Source of the DNA: Spirochaetales bacterium
Lineage (GTDB): Bacteria; Spirochaetota; Spirochaetia; SZUA-6; JAFGRV01
Length of the DNA stretch: 53,655 bases
Reading direction: 5' to 3'
Assembly: GCA_016935735.1 (NCBI GenBank)
Contig: JAFGQK010000145.1
Coordinates: 1 to 53,655, forward strand
The position numbers and the translations under genes are program-made. The notes under the pieces were generated by a model. That model ran no database searches and had not been told where the DNA came from. It worked only from the letters and a program-made list of their open reading frames with translations. Positions 28,889-38,498 of this stretch are shown piece by piece. Every line of letters begins with the position of its first letter. Position 1 is the first letter of the stretch.

Positions 28889-29064
28889 TTTTTTCCGGTG
28901 TTGTTGTCAATCATTATATCGGTGTCCTGTTTTTGTGATTCTCTATCATTTGTTTCTGCAAGAGGATTTTTTTTCTCCAGACGCCTTTGCCTTTTTTCTT
29001 CCTGCTTCTTTTTCCGTTTAAGCTCTTTTTTGCGTTTTTCAGCACCAAAGGACCGTTTTGCCAT
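28885..29064 (-). CDS. Small highly basic protein, 59 residues
   Basis: Begins MAKRSFGAEKRKKELKRKK and continues with a Lys/Arg/Glu-rich, probably helical stretch, then a polar tail. Short basic proteins with this start are widespread and uncharacterised; nucleic-acid binding is a guess from charge. AAGGAGG lies five bases ahead of the ATG at 29064, which decides the start against a longer frame beginning at 29112. It converges with mutS, the two stop codons overlapping. Confidence 0.75.
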   Translation of the reverse strand: MAKRSFGAEKRKKELKRKKKQEEKRQRRLEKKNPLAETNDRESQKQDTDIMIDNNTGKN

Positions 29065-29162
29065 GATAACCTCCTTAAGAATATTCATAATAAGATCTTT
29101 TTTACAGCACACCGATTAAACAGTTCTTGTTGCTGCATATGTTGTGCTGTAATGGCCAGAAA

Positions 29163-29185
29163 CCCGGAATTACTCCGGGATTTTT
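29163..29185 (+). terminator. Rho-independent terminator-like hairpin
   Basis: CCCGGA, a five-base ATTAC loop, TCCGGG, then ATTTTT on the plus strand. It would stop rightward transcription coming from mutS and protect the convergent RRM gene; the minus strand lacks a T-run after the stem. Confidence 0.6.
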
Positions 29186-29254
29186 GACTATAGTAGTGAA
29201 GACAACCCTGTAACATAAAGGGAGTTGCAGAATATCCTCAATTGCATGCATTAT

Positions 29255-29539
29255 CTAATATCGTCTATTTCCTCCTCTGAAACCCCTGTCACGCTTGTCA
29301 TATGCTTCATTTACTTTTATATTTTTCCCGTCAAGTTCCTGACCATTTAATGATGAAATTGCATTCTTTACTGCTGATTCATTTTCCATTTCGACAAATC
29401 CGAAACCACGGGATATTCCCGAATACTGATCCGTTACAATTTTTAGTGACAGAATATTTCCATATTCAGAGAATAGTGATCGTAAATTCTCTTCTTTCGT
29501 ATCAGTACTCAAATTTCCTACATAAATCTTTTTTGCCAT
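29255..29539 (-). CDS. RRM-type RNA-binding protein
   Basis: A 94-residue single RNA-recognition-motif protein: RNP2 reads IYVGNL (5-10) and RNP1 RGFGFVEM (44-51), with a short Arg/Gly-rich tail (RDRGFRGGNRRY). Such one-domain RRM proteins are known from cyanobacteria and other bacteria, where several respond to cold, and probably act on mRNA structure or stability. CAGGAGC precedes the ATG. The 370 bases upstream of it hold no gene and could include a long leader, but I see no regulatory element I can name apart from a short CGTTTT/AAAACG inverted repeat at 29568-29581. Confidence 0.9.
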   Translation of the reverse strand: MAKKIYVGNLSTDTKEENLRSLFSEYGNILSLKIVTDQYSGISRGFGFVEMENESAVKNAISSLNGQELDGKNIKVNEAYDKRDRGFRGGNRRY

Positions 29540-29912
29540 ATTCTTGCTCCTGAACTATTAAAATCTGCGTTTTAAAAAACGACAGCCAATTATGGTACAT
29601 AATTTGATATGAATTAAGGTTGTTAATCTGGACAGAATTTATTTCAAGACAGGTATTAAATATCTTTCAATAAATAAGTTTATATAACATTTCGCAAAAC
29701 AAATTAATATCATAATCTTGGATAGAGTATATCAGTTTTATGAAATGTAATCAAGGAAATTTCTGTTATTTTTCATAAATTTTACTGCATGTTGCCCATA
29801 AATAAGTCCGGTATATGGATCCGGGAGGAGTTTTTTAAGGATTTTGTAAGAGAAATCCTTTAAATTCTTGAGTTTAGCTGAAGTTCTACCATAATGTAGT
29901 GACAGTAAACTA

Positions 29913-29941
29913 TTGAATATATTTTAATTATACGATACAAT
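29913..29941 (+). promoter_or_regulatory. Sigma70-like promoter upstream of the YiiX-like lipoprotein
   Basis: TTGAAT (29913-29918), 17 bases, TACAAT (29936-29941), about 45 bases ahead of the ATG at 29987, which is itself preceded by AAGGAGT. The rest of the 29540-29986 gap is AT-rich and shows nothing else I can support. Confidence 0.5.
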
Positions 29942-29986
29942 CGTTTCCTGTTCGTATTAAAAAATCTATTTTTAAGGAGTACTATT

Positions 29987-30970
29987 ATGCTTAAAAAAAT
30001 TTTATTTCCAGCCATTATAAGCTTACTTTTAATCTTTTTCATTACAAGTTGTTCAGATGTTACGGATGTTGGGCAATCTGTTGACGAAGATGCAATAAAT
30101 GCAGAATTGAATAAGGAACTGTCCAGGGTGATGGAGTGTTATCAGAATGCCCTTTTAACCGGTGATCCGGATTCTGTAAACGATTTAGCGCAGGTTCTTG
30201 AGGATTTTGATCAAAAATATGGGAGTGATCTTGCAGACGAGTTTGGCACTTTCATGGCACAAAAACAGGCCAGGTTAACAGAACCAATAAATGACTTCCC
30301 GCCTCTTACCGATCTGCCTGTTAAAAAAGACGGTGATGTATATCTATCCGGCGGGGCAAACAGCCTGGCCGGTTACCTGGTTGACTGGGTCGCTCCTAAT
30401 GTAACAGCCGGTAACTATAATCACGGTGCAGTCCTGGATCTGGATAAATTCGATCCGACAGATCTGGAAACCCCCTGTTACCAGACAGCTGTTCAAAAGG
30501 GTGCCGGGTATGAAACAGTACAGGAATGGATGACAAAACAGAATGTCGTTGTGATGTCTCCTGTTTCCGCTTTGAACAGCACCAAACTGAATGCAGCACA
30601 GACAGCCATGGATTATTATTGCGATCCCAATAATACAAATATGCAATATGGTTTTTTCAAAAACTATGTAAACTTTTTCAGCCTGGTCGAAAAACAGGAC
30701 AATTATTACTGGTATTGTACAAAGGTCATCTGGAGAGTTTATAATGATATGGGAATTGATGTCGATTCAAACACCGGTTTAATCGACTGGACAACATCCG
30801 GTCTCTATTCGATTGTAAAAACATATTACCAGGTGATCTATTTCTGGAGTAAAAAGAAAGCAAACCAGGCTTTACAGGACTATATTAACAAAGCAAGGAA
30901 AACAATTGTCCTGTCCGAAGAAATTTACTTTTCTCCCTATCTAAAGAAATATTACGAAGTTATCCGCTAA
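29987..30970 (+). CDS. YiiX/YebB-like (C92-type) cysteine hydrolase lipoprotein
   Basis: Lipoprotein of 327 residues: signal with hydrophobic core and Cys22 (ITSC). From about residue 115 it resembles the permuted NlpC/P60 fold of YiiX-like hydrolases: GDVYLSGGA at the start, the putative catalytic His146 in NYNHGAVLD, and the putative catalytic Cys244 in YWYCTKVIWRVY, with a C-terminal EEIYFSPYL typical of the family. Substrates in this family may be peptides, amides or lipids. The N-terminal 90 residues are helical and have no clear relative. The next lipoprotein-like gene starts 15 bases after its stop, so the two probably form an operon. Confidence 0.7.
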   Translation: MLKKILFPAIISLLLIFFITSCSDVTDVGQSVDEDAINAELNKELSRVMECYQNALLTGDPDSVNDLAQVLEDFDQKYGSDLADEFGTFMAQKQARLTEPINDFPPLTDLPVKKDGDVYLSGGANSLAGYLVDWVAPNVTAGNYNHGAVLDLDKFDPTDLETPCYQTAVQKGAGYETVQEWMTKQNVVVMSPVSALNSTKLNAAQTAMDYYCDPNNTNMQYGFFKNYVNFFSLVEKQDNYYWYCTKVIWRVYNDMGIDVDSNTGLIDWTTSGLYSIVKTYYQVIYFWSKKKANQALQDYINKARKTIVLSEEIYFSPYLKKYYEVIR

Positions 30971-30985
30971 GGATCGCTTTCATAG

Positions 30986-32074
30986 ATGAAAAAATGGAAA
31001 ACTTTTTACAGGTCTGCTCTTGCAGCAGGCCTGTATTTTTTCTTCAGTTGCTTTTCCCCTGAACAGAAGAAGGTTGATGAGCTTGTTTTCCCTTTTCATA
31101 ACAAGATTTACTGTTACCAGGTGACTGGTAATACGTTATCCGTAAAAAAAACGACAAGGTATCTTTTTTCAAAATACTATGATGCAGCCGGTCCCATACA
31201 CTGGTTTTGCGGCAGTATTGCCGGAACCACCCAGCAGAATGTCCTGCTGAAATATAATACGGAAAATAATAGTATAAAAGAGATTCTTAAGGGTCAGTAT
31301 TTAAAAATCATCCCTTTGGATGGACACCTGATTACTGTTTCGGATGAATATATAAGGGGGAAAGGGTTTTTTTATGAATTTTATAAACTCGACAAAAAGG
31401 CGTTAAAATACCGGAAACTCTATTCCATTTACATTGATCTTATGATAAGTGATGTTGAAATAAAATCCAGTACCATTTTCCTGGCCGGCTATGACAAGCT
31501 TGATGAAAATAACCTGATCATCCAGGTAAAACCCGGAAACAAGACAATGCAGTTACTTGTAACAGAACCGCAAAACAGGAATTTCTTTAAATTAATACAG
31601 ACAGAAAACGAATTGATTTTTTATATATCCGGCCAGGATTGGCAGGAAAGTATTGAAATCGAATTCCGGCGGTTTTCTTTTTTACAGTTAAAGAAAGCAG
31701 ATAATATTGTTCCCGTGAAATGTAAAGTTCCTTTTCCTGTCAATAGTTATATTCTTTATGGGAAAGGTTTTTTTGAAAAAGGGTATATTTACCTGCCTGT
31801 ACTGGATAAGGAACATAATACCGGATTATTGAAAAGTGAAAGTCCGGAAAACTTCCTCCCATTCAGTTATTATCCCCTTTCTACAGGTATCTATGCTTCT
31901 CTGCCTTCTGATCCAGCTTTTGATACGGATTTTTTGTACTTCCTGGGATACAATTATTATAAGGAAAAGAGTAAATTGTATCTTTTAAGGATGCCTCGTG
32001 TTATTTCTATACAGAATTCAAATGATATTCAGTATATTCCGCTGGATACGGGAAAGAACCCCGGTTCCTCCTGA
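30986..32074 (+). CDS. Putative lipoprotein, beta-propeller-like
   Basis: A 362-residue secreted protein whose N-terminus has a signal and a lipobox-like FFFSC with Cys22. The mature part consists of alternating short beta-strand segments (for example KIYCYQVTGNTLSVKKT, GSIAGTTQQNVLLKYNT, NLIIQVKPGNKTMQLLV), suggesting a propeller. No catalytic motif is seen and I do not recognise the family. The gene follows the YiiX-like hydrolase by 15 bases and may be its partner or a surface-binding protein. Confidence 0.6.
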   Translation: MKKWKTFYRSALAAGLYFFFSCFSPEQKKVDELVFPFHNKIYCYQVTGNTLSVKKTTRYLFSKYYDAAGPIHWFCGSIAGTTQQNVLLKYNTENNSIKEILKGQYLKIIPLDGHLITVSDEYIRGKGFFYEFYKLDKKALKYRKLYSIYIDLMISDVEIKSSTIFLAGYDKLDENNLIIQVKPGNKTMQLLVTEPQNRNFFKLIQTENELIFYISGQDWQESIEIEFRRFSFLQLKKADNIVPVKCKVPFPVNSYILYGKGFFEKGYIYLPVLDKEHNTGLLKSESPENFLPFSYYPLSTGIYASLPSDPAFDTDFLYFLGYNYYKEKSKLYLLRMPRVISIQNSNDIQYIPLDTGKNPGSS

Positions 32075-32112
32075 AGTTCCCTGTTCTGTAATTTTACCTG
32101 TAAAAAATACCC

Positions 32113-32140
32113 TTGACAAACATCATAACTTTTCTATTAT
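32113..32140 (+). promoter_or_regulatory. Sigma70-type promoter of the DUF2157/GDYXXLXY pair
   Basis: TTGACA (32113-32118), a 16-base spacer and TATTAT (32135-32140) lie 21 bases ahead of the start at 32162; AGGTGGCAGG lies between. Confidence 0.65.
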
Positions 32141-32161
32141 TTACTAGTATAAGGTGGCAGG

Positions 32162-33526
32162 ATGAAGAAAAAACCGTCTGTAAAATCACTTCTCTGGCTT
32201 AAGGATGAATTACCTGTCTGGCAACAAGAAAATATCATTACAGCGGAACAGGTTGATACAATCTGGCAGCGATATTCCGGTCTGGTGCGGGATAAGGGGA
32301 TATCCGGGAGATTCGTCACGGTATTTCTTGTCATAGGGGCGCTCATTCTCGGGGCGGGGATTCTTCTCCTTATTGCCTCGAACTGGCGTCATATCCCTGG
32401 CTGGGTAAAGCTTGTTTTTATGTTTTGCTTTATCGCCGGAGCCAATATCACCGGATATGAATTAGGGTATCACAGGAAAACCTCCCCCCGGTTGGGGGAA
32501 GCACTGTTACTCCTCGGTTCCATTCTTTTCGGGGCCGGCATCTGGTTAACAGCACAGGTCTTTCATATCAATGCCCACTATACGGATGGTGTGCTTATCT
32601 GGTTCACAGGAATTATCCCTTTTGCCTGGTTTCTCCGTTCTACCCCAATCCTCGTGTTTTCTTCGATCGTCCTTACCGGATGGGCACTCTGGGAAAACAT
32701 CGGATTCCAGAATCCTGTCCTGCCATACTTTTTTATCATGATAGCCCTTATTTTCCCGCTTACCTATATAAAGAAATCGAGACTTTCCCTGTTTATATCA
32801 ATCACTGGACTCCTTCTCTGGACAGGATTCGGACTGTTTGGTGAATATTTCAGGAGTGAACCGGATGATTTTATTATCCGGTGCTTCTGGGTATACTTTC
32901 CCCTTGGAATCTTTACCTATTGCCTTGGAATTATTCATTCATTCCATGAAAAAACAAAAGTGTTTGAATCCATATTCAAGTTTTCCGGGATCATTATGCT
33001 TTTTATATTACTCTACATTTTCAGTTTTAAGGGAATGGGTGAGTGGATTCAAGATTACTTTCAGGGAATTGCAATACATCTTCCATTCTGGATTTTTTTC
33101 GGGGCCGCAATTATCCTGATTATAGCTTCGCTTTTATTTCTTATTTTCTTTAAAAAAATAACATCGCTTGATTCAGTAATTACGGCCGGGGAACTGGGTG
33201 TTTTTCTCTGTATCAATTTTTTTCCATTCCTTATCTTAAATGATTTTTTCGTTATAAGTGCAAACATCTTCCTTTTCGGGCTTTCCATTGGGCTTGTTTT
33301 TATCGGGTACCAGGATAAGAAAAAACTCCTCGTGAACACGGGATTTATTTTTTTCGGTATCAGTTTTATGACACGCTATATTGATCTTGGCTGGATGTAC
33401 TCAGACAGGGCTTTTTTCTTTATTATTGCCGGAATTCTCATTATCGGCGGGGGTATTGCCCTTGAGCGTTTCAGACGGGGATTTATTAAAAGAATGTATG
33501 CAAAAAAAGGAGATGGGGAAGTATAA
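32162..33526 (+). CDS. DUF2157 family membrane protein
   Basis: A 454-residue integral membrane protein. The N-terminal cytoplasmic segment (about 1-55, with WLKDELPVWQQENIITAEQVDTI) is the DUF2157 head, then about a dozen hydrophobic helices follow, beginning with VFLVIGALILGAGILLLIASNW. DUF2157 proteins are uncharacterised and are often next to a GDYXXLXY gene, as here, where the stop and the next start share one base. A role in envelope stress or transport is only guessed in the literature; no active-site motif is seen. Confidence 0.85.
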   Translation: MKKKPSVKSLLWLKDELPVWQQENIITAEQVDTIWQRYSGLVRDKGISGRFVTVFLVIGALILGAGILLLIASNWRHIPGWVKLVFMFCFIAGANITGYELGYHRKTSPRLGEALLLLGSILFGAGIWLTAQVFHINAHYTDGVLIWFTGIIPFAWFLRSTPILVFSSIVLTGWALWENIGFQNPVLPYFFIMIALIFPLTYIKKSRLSLFISITGLLLWTGFGLFGEYFRSEPDDFIIRCFWVYFPLGIFTYCLGIIHSFHEKTKVFESIFKFSGIIMLFILLYIFSFKGMGEWIQDYFQGIAIHLPFWIFFGAAIILIIASLLFLIFFKKITSLDSVITAGELGVFLCINFFPFLILNDFFVISANIFLFGLSIGLVFIGYQDKKKLLVNTGFIFFGISFMTRYIDLGWMYSDRAFFFIIAGILIIGGGIALERFRRGFIKRMYAKKGDGEV

Positions 33527-34353
33527 TGTTTACCAGGATTAATAATTTTATTAAAACATATAAACGGTATTTATTCTACATCCTTGTCGGATTACAGATC
33601 CTATTTCTCCTTGGAATGGCAGGTACCAGGCTTTTCCCGCTGTGGTTCGGGAAGAAGATACTGCTTAAACCCCTTCCTGTCGACCCGAACGATTTTTTCC
33701 GCGGTGAATATGTCCGGTTCGCGTATGAACTATCGACTGTTTCCGTGGAAGAAGCGATGACGAACGATGAAATAAAGGTGATACTGAAAAAAGATGGCAG
33801 GTTCTGGAAAGCGGTCCGGGCATTAAAAAAGGGAGAGGGGATTTCTTCCTCTGATCCGGATACCCTCTTTATAAAAGGAAGGGTAAAAGATATCTATGAA
33901 TACCGTGTCCTTGTTCTTACGGATTTCAAGGATGTATCCAATCCCGGCTGGGTAACTGAACATCCTGATGAGACAGGGAATCTCGGCAGGTTTATATGCA
34001 GCAGTTCCCTGGATTTTAAAAAGGACGAAACACTCTATATCGCACTTAAGTTCAATTCCAGGACAAACGACTGGGAAGCGGACCGGGAGTATCTGTCAAA
34101 CGAACCGTTTACCCTGGATGACACGTTTCTGTCAGAGGACGCGGTTATTGTCTCTGCAAGGGTGAAGGACATAACCACCGGATACGATGTTGATGTTGAA
34201 TACGGAATCGAAAGCTGGTTTGTTCCGGAAGGTGAAGCCCTGAATTATGAAAACGAATTGTTTGACAGAATGGCGGTGGAGATTGCTGTCGATTCCGGCG
34301 GGAACGCAGTGATAAGCAGGGTGTTTGTAGACGATAAACCCGTTTCCTATTAA
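33526..34353 (+). CDS. GDYXXLXY-domain membrane protein
   Basis: A 275-residue protein with one N-terminal membrane helix (about 15-38) and an extracytoplasmic domain holding the family motif in the form RGEYVRFAY, preceded by DPNDFFRG, and later DDTFLSEDAVIVSARV and GIESWFVPEGEA. The first base of its ATG is the last base of the preceding stop, so it is translated with the DUF2157 protein; the two families are recurrent partners. It converges with the VWA gene at 34375. Confidence 0.85.
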   Translation: MFTRINNFIKTYKRYLFYILVGLQILFLLGMAGTRLFPLWFGKKILLKPLPVDPNDFFRGEYVRFAYELSTVSVEEAMTNDEIKVILKKDGRFWKAVRALKKGEGISSSDPDTLFIKGRVKDIYEYRVLVLTDFKDVSNPGWVTEHPDETGNLGRFICSSSLDFKKDETLYIALKFNSRTNDWEADREYLSNEPFTLDDTFLSEDAVIVSARVKDITTGYDVDVEYGIESWFVPEGEALNYENELFDRMAVEIAVDSGGNAVISRVFVDDKPVSY

Positions 34354-34374
34354 GGAAAGGAATTGCCGCCGCCC

Positions 34375-36996
34375 CTATCGGGTAAGTCTGATATACAACT
34401 GGGACAGTTTCCGGGGAAGTTGCGTCACATCATCAATAACGGCATAGCTGAAATCCCCATAAAGATGGGGGATATACTTTCTGGCATAACGGTCAATGGT
34501 AATGCAGTAGGGAATGATCCCGGTACGCCGTGCTTCGATAATGGCCCGCCGTGTATCTTCAATCGCATAGATATTTGTCTCGCCGCTTGACGTAGACCCG
34601 TAATTCAGGTCTGCCGGGATCCCATCGCTTAACAGGATAAAAAGCTTTGTTTTATGGGGGAGTTCCGCCAGCCGGGATATCGTATGCCGGATCGCACAGC
34701 CGTCCCGGTTACTCGACTTTCCCGTCATATGCGGGATTCTTCCCCTGGAAGTGTTGTTCCACTCCTCGTAAAAATCTTTTACAATATTGAAGAAGACCCT
34801 GTTTCTTCCCATACTGAAGAATGAAAATATCCCGAACGTATCACCTATAATAGCCAGGGCCGAGGCCAGTAAACAGAGGGCTTCTTTTTCAACATCGATA
34901 ATTTTCTTTGCCCCGATATCGGCAAGAGTTGATGAACTCGTATCCACCAGGATAGCCACGGCAATATCACGTTTATTCAGGATTTTCCTGAAGTAGATCT
35001 TGTCATCCGGGGTAGTATGACGGTACATATCCACCATATAATCGAAGGCATCGGTCATATGAATCTCTTCACCGCTTTCCCATCTTCGTGAAATTTCCGT
35101 TTCTTCCGGTTTCATCAATAAAAACCGTTTCTTTATTTTTTTATACTCAACCCTGTACTGGTGAAGCACCATGGAATAATAATCACTCTGGACCGGTTCA
35201 AGCACCCGTTCAAATAAAGTGCAATAATTATCTTCATAGCTGTTTTTTATAGTGTTGTATTCCGGGTACCGGAATATTCTTAAACCCCCTTTTGCAATAA
35301 GATCCTGTACATAATCTGATTCCTTATCTGCATTTCGAATGGATGTCAGATCAATACTCTTCGGATCATCATTACCTTCTTCCTGCCCCGGGCCGGGGGG
35401 CGGTGCTTCTGCTTCTTCCTTTAATAAATCCGGGGAAACATCGAGCACGACTTCAGAATGTATATCCGGCTGGGCCATGGATGAAAATGTGTTTTCAAGA
35501 TTGTTGTCCGTAAAATAGGTAATAACCGGGAAATTGTCATGAAAAATATTATACAATAGAAAGCAGATATGCGCAGTGTCATGAACCGATGTATTGTCCT
35601 GGTGGATGTGTGTAAATGTCCTGCATATTTCCGCAATAATCTGTTCCAGCCTGTCGTTATTCAGTTTTCCTTTATACCTTTCCCCCAGGGAATATTGGAC
35701 AAGACATTCGACTGTAGCAAGGAATTGAACCTGCCGGTCCGTTCCCGGTGGGGCTATATGTGGCCGTTTAGAAAAGAGATATTCCTTAACCAGTTTGAAA
35801 TCTTCTTTAAGCCCCGGATATAATTTGGAAAGATGATACTCAATCCGTTCATTTTCAAGAAGAATAAAGAGATCCCGTGCAAATTCCGGCGTCGGAAAAG
35901 AATAGTAGAACTTTTCATGATCTGTGTTCAAGACCAGCAGCTTTCGTCCCCCTTTGAATGTTACTTCTATTTCACCGTCCGGCCTTTCCCTGATGTTCTC
36001 TGCTATTTCACTGTACTGTCTTTTTACATTCTCCATTATCCGGGGAAGCTGTGTCCCGTACCTGTCATGAAGTTCATCTTCGAAAGTGATTTTTTTCAAG
36101 TCAAATTCAAATGTTTTCAGCCTGACAGATGCTGCCTGCTGGGCAGCAAGTACGGTAAAGGCACGTTCATTACATCCGGGATTATCAAAAAAATCAATCT
36201 CCTGTGGGAGAAAAATCGTTTTGCCGTCTGTATAAGGAGAAGAAAAACGAAAACCGGATGCATCAAGTCCGGCAATAATCATCTCTTTTCCGGCCAGACT
36301 CGCACAGTATATTTTGAGTATGTTCTTTAAATCATCGAGTACCACATTATTGATGCCTAAAAGCCACCTGCTTTCTCTGGACCGCATCAGTAGAAACCGT
36401 ACCCCCTCATCAACACGGTTGCTTGTAAGCAGATCTGTTCCCCGGATAATCCATTTTGACAGGGCGGGCCATGAATATATCCGGAGATTCCTGGATATAC
36501 ATTTAAGTATAGCCATAATACTTCCGGGCGAAAATGCTGCGATATATCCCATATGTTTCAGAAAAAAAAGCGATATTCCCGGATTCCTGAATGAAAGACA
36601 GAAGGAAAGTACGGTACCCGCTTTTTTGACTTTCCCGCTTATATTGTATATAAATGACCGGATATACCCATCCATATTTTTAAGCGGGAATGTAAAACGG
36701 GAATAATGGGCGAGAATGACGTTCCCGTATTCATGGCCGTGTAACGAAGCAGCGTACACCAGATCGGCGAATAATAAGAATTCCCCGCGCTTGCATATAA
36801 CAGGGAATATACGGTTTATGTCGATGTATATATATTCCGATGCAAAGGTGAGTTTTTCCAGTGCATCGATATAATCCGGGGTCAGGCAGGCAAGACCGGA
36901 TAAAGCTTGATGTGCATTCTGGAAGAAACTCAATAAATGAGGTTTCCTGCTTATTATATTTTTCCCGGCTTTATTTACATTATCTTCCAGGTTCAT
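34375..36996 (-). CDS. NorD-like von Willebrand factor A domain protein
   Basis: An 873-residue cytosolic protein with a C-terminal VWA domain: MIDAS start DTSSSTLAD, then RDGCAIRHTI and LFILLSDGIP, like NorD/CobT-type chaperone subunits that work with a MoxR-type AAA+ ATPase to assemble metalloenzymes. About 620 residues precede it, mostly helical, without a family I recognise; a disordered acidic stretch near 530-560 (EEAEAPPPGPGQEEG) links the parts. No NorQ/MoxR-like ATPase is in the window, so its partner must be elsewhere or it works alone. Converges with the GDYXXLXY gene. Weak ribosome-binding site (AGG). Confidence 0.75.
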   Translation of the reverse strand: MNLEDNVNKAGKNIISRKPHLLSFFQNAHQALSGLACLTPDYIDALEKLTFASEYIYIDINRIFPVICKRGEFLLFADLVYAASLHGHEYGNVILAHYSRFTFPLKNMDGYIRSFIYNISGKVKKAGTVLSFCLSFRNPGISLFFLKHMGYIAAFSPGSIMAILKCISRNLRIYSWPALSKWIIRGTDLLTSNRVDEGVRFLLMRSRESRWLLGINNVVLDDLKNILKIYCASLAGKEMIIAGLDASGFRFSSPYTDGKTIFLPQEIDFFDNPGCNERAFTVLAAQQAASVRLKTFEFDLKKITFEDELHDRYGTQLPRIMENVKRQYSEIAENIRERPDGEIEVTFKGGRKLLVLNTDHEKFYYSFPTPEFARDLFILLENERIEYHLSKLYPGLKEDFKLVKEYLFSKRPHIAPPGTDRQVQFLATVECLVQYSLGERYKGKLNNDRLEQIIAEICRTFTHIHQDNTSVHDTAHICFLLYNIFHDNFPVITYFTDNNLENTFSSMAQPDIHSEVVLDVSPDLLKEEAEAPPPGPGQEEGNDDPKSIDLTSIRNADKESDYVQDLIAKGGLRIFRYPEYNTIKNSYEDNYCTLFERVLEPVQSDYYSMVLHQYRVEYKKIKKRFLLMKPEETEISRRWESGEEIHMTDAFDYMVDMYRHTTPDDKIYFRKILNKRDIAVAILVDTSSSTLADIGAKKIIDVEKEALCLLASALAIIGDTFGIFSFFSMGRNRVFFNIVKDFYEEWNNTSRGRIPHMTGKSSNRDGCAIRHTISRLAELPHKTKLFILLSDGIPADLNYGSTSSGETNIYAIEDTRRAIIEARRTGIIPYCITIDRYARKYIPHLYGDFSYAVIDDVTQLPRKLSQLYIRLTR

Positions 36997-37049
36997 TTAC
37001 CTGGATTATGACACCCGGACAGATACTGTGTCAAGTTAATAGAGTGAAG

Positions 37050-37077
37050 TTGATTTTTTTAAAATTTGTGGTATACA
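37050..37077 (+). promoter_or_regulatory. Sigma70-like promoter of the transglutaminase-like gene
   Basis: TTGATT (37050-37055), a 16-base spacer and TATACA (37072-37077) about 40 bases ahead of the ATG at 37118, with GGGAGG in between as ribosome-binding site. Confidence 0.5.
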
Positions 37078-37117
37078 TTGGTTTAATTACAAAATTCCTT
37101 ACCATGGGAGGTATGAA

Positions 37118-38341
37118 ATGAGAACAATACCATTGTTTCTTTGTGGGATGTTATTTCTTCTAAGCGGGAATCATCTTTGTACCGGTGAATCAAAGAAAGC
37201 CATTAATCTGGCCGGTTACAATATGTATCAGAAAATGATTCCTGATGACTCAATCTTCATTCCCTCTCTTATCCGGATATATAATGATCCCAACGAACCG
37301 GGTGTCCCCGATGGGAAGGATTTTCGAAGGTTAATCTGCCGGATTACAGGCCAGAATCTTCTGGTGTCCATCGGTTTTTATAGTCCCAGGAATCTGTCCT
37401 ATTTTTTTTGTTATTTCAGTACGGACAACGATAAGGCAGCAGAAATCTGTGTACGCTGCCAGTCTGGCGGTTTTGAAGTATCTGAAGAAACACAACCCGG
37501 CTGGTACAATACACATTTATATTCAGGAACACCCAATACAACTACCTATTACTATACCATGGAATTACCCTGGACAACGCTTTTTCATAATCTTGATACT
37601 GTCCAATGCTGGCTTTATGCAATGGATGGTAAAGACCGGCTGCCCGATACGGGTACCGTCACTATATCCTGGTGGGAACTCGTTTCCGTATCAAAAACAG
37701 AAACGACTCTTTACCAGGGTGATGTTCTGTACAGACAAACACCAGAAGGCTGGTGGATACGGACAGACGGGAAAGTGGATGACCGGTCCCATCTTTTCTT
37801 TCCCGGGAGTACTATAACGAATGCCGATGTAACAGCATTACTGGACTCTATCGGGTGTGCAACCACCCTTACCAATAATGATGCGGAAATATGGAACAGG
37901 GCTGTTCAGGTCTGGAACTGGCTTCAAACACATCAGCTTACCTCCGGGGCAAATTATACAGCAGCACAAACCTATTACCAGGGGCTGGGAAACTGGCCGT
38001 CAATCGCGCAGATTGCTTATATGTATGTCCATTTCGGCGGTATTTACTGGGGTACCTGTATGAGCCGTTCCCAGCTCTTTGCCACGTTACTTTTTGGTGT
38101 GGGGATTCATCCGGATCGCTTTGCGATTGCAGAAGCATACTGGAAAGCATCGTACAGCCAGCATATGTATGTCATTCTTTATTTAAACGGACACTGGTAC
38201 TACCTGGACCCCACCTGCATTTTTCAATCCATTCCTGCTTCCCCTGCATCTATCGGGTGTACCAGCGCAGACTATGCTCATCCTGTGGGTATTTTCACAC
38301 TGCCGGGATCTTCCCTTTCGTATGTTCCCCTGGTGGAATGA
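37118..38341 (+). CDS. Secreted transglutaminase-like (papain-fold) protein
   Basis: A 407-residue protein with a signal peptide (about 1-24). Residues 25-200 are beta-rich and unrelated to anything I can name. The C-terminal part has a transglutaminase-like triad: Cys314 in WGTCMSRSQL, His349 in YSQHMYVIL and Asp364 in YYLDPT, with the usual spacing and WYYLDPT ending. Such domains act as proteases or crosslinking enzymes on the cell surface or outside. A short palindrome (38343-38357) follows the stop but lacks a T-run. Confidence 0.75.
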   Translation: MRTIPLFLCGMLFLLSGNHLCTGESKKAINLAGYNMYQKMIPDDSIFIPSLIRIYNDPNEPGVPDGKDFRRLICRITGQNLLVSIGFYSPRNLSYFFCYFSTDNDKAAEICVRCQSGGFEVSEETQPGWYNTHLYSGTPNTTTYYYTMELPWTTLFHNLDTVQCWLYAMDGKDRLPDTGTVTISWWELVSVSKTETTLYQGDVLYRQTPEGWWIRTDGKVDDRSHLFFPGSTITNADVTALLDSIGCATTLTNNDAEIWNRAVQVWNWLQTHQLTSGANYTAAQTYYQGLGNWPSIAQIAYMYVHFGGIYWGTCMSRSQLFATLLFGVGIHPDRFAIAEAYWKASYSQHMYVILYLNGHWYYLDPTCIFQSIPASPASIGCTSADYAHPVGIFTLPGSSLSYVPLVE

Positions 38342-38498
38342 ACTTTCTTTAAGAAAGAGATCCGGGAAACTAAATTATGAAACTACGGAAAATCCAGTTT
38401 TTATAAATTCAAGGTAAAAAATCCTGAAATGCACGATTTGCCGGGAATTGACGGTATGTTCTAATATTTTTTTAATAATTTCCTGGATTAGAATTTTT

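Noticed and set aside
29163-29185. Hairpin as terminator of the RRM gene
   Set aside because: On the minus strand no T-run follows the stem; it fits only plus-strand transcription.
35833-36330. Plus-strand ORF of 165 codons
   Set aside because: Antisense to the VWA gene, which has full domain support; no family features.
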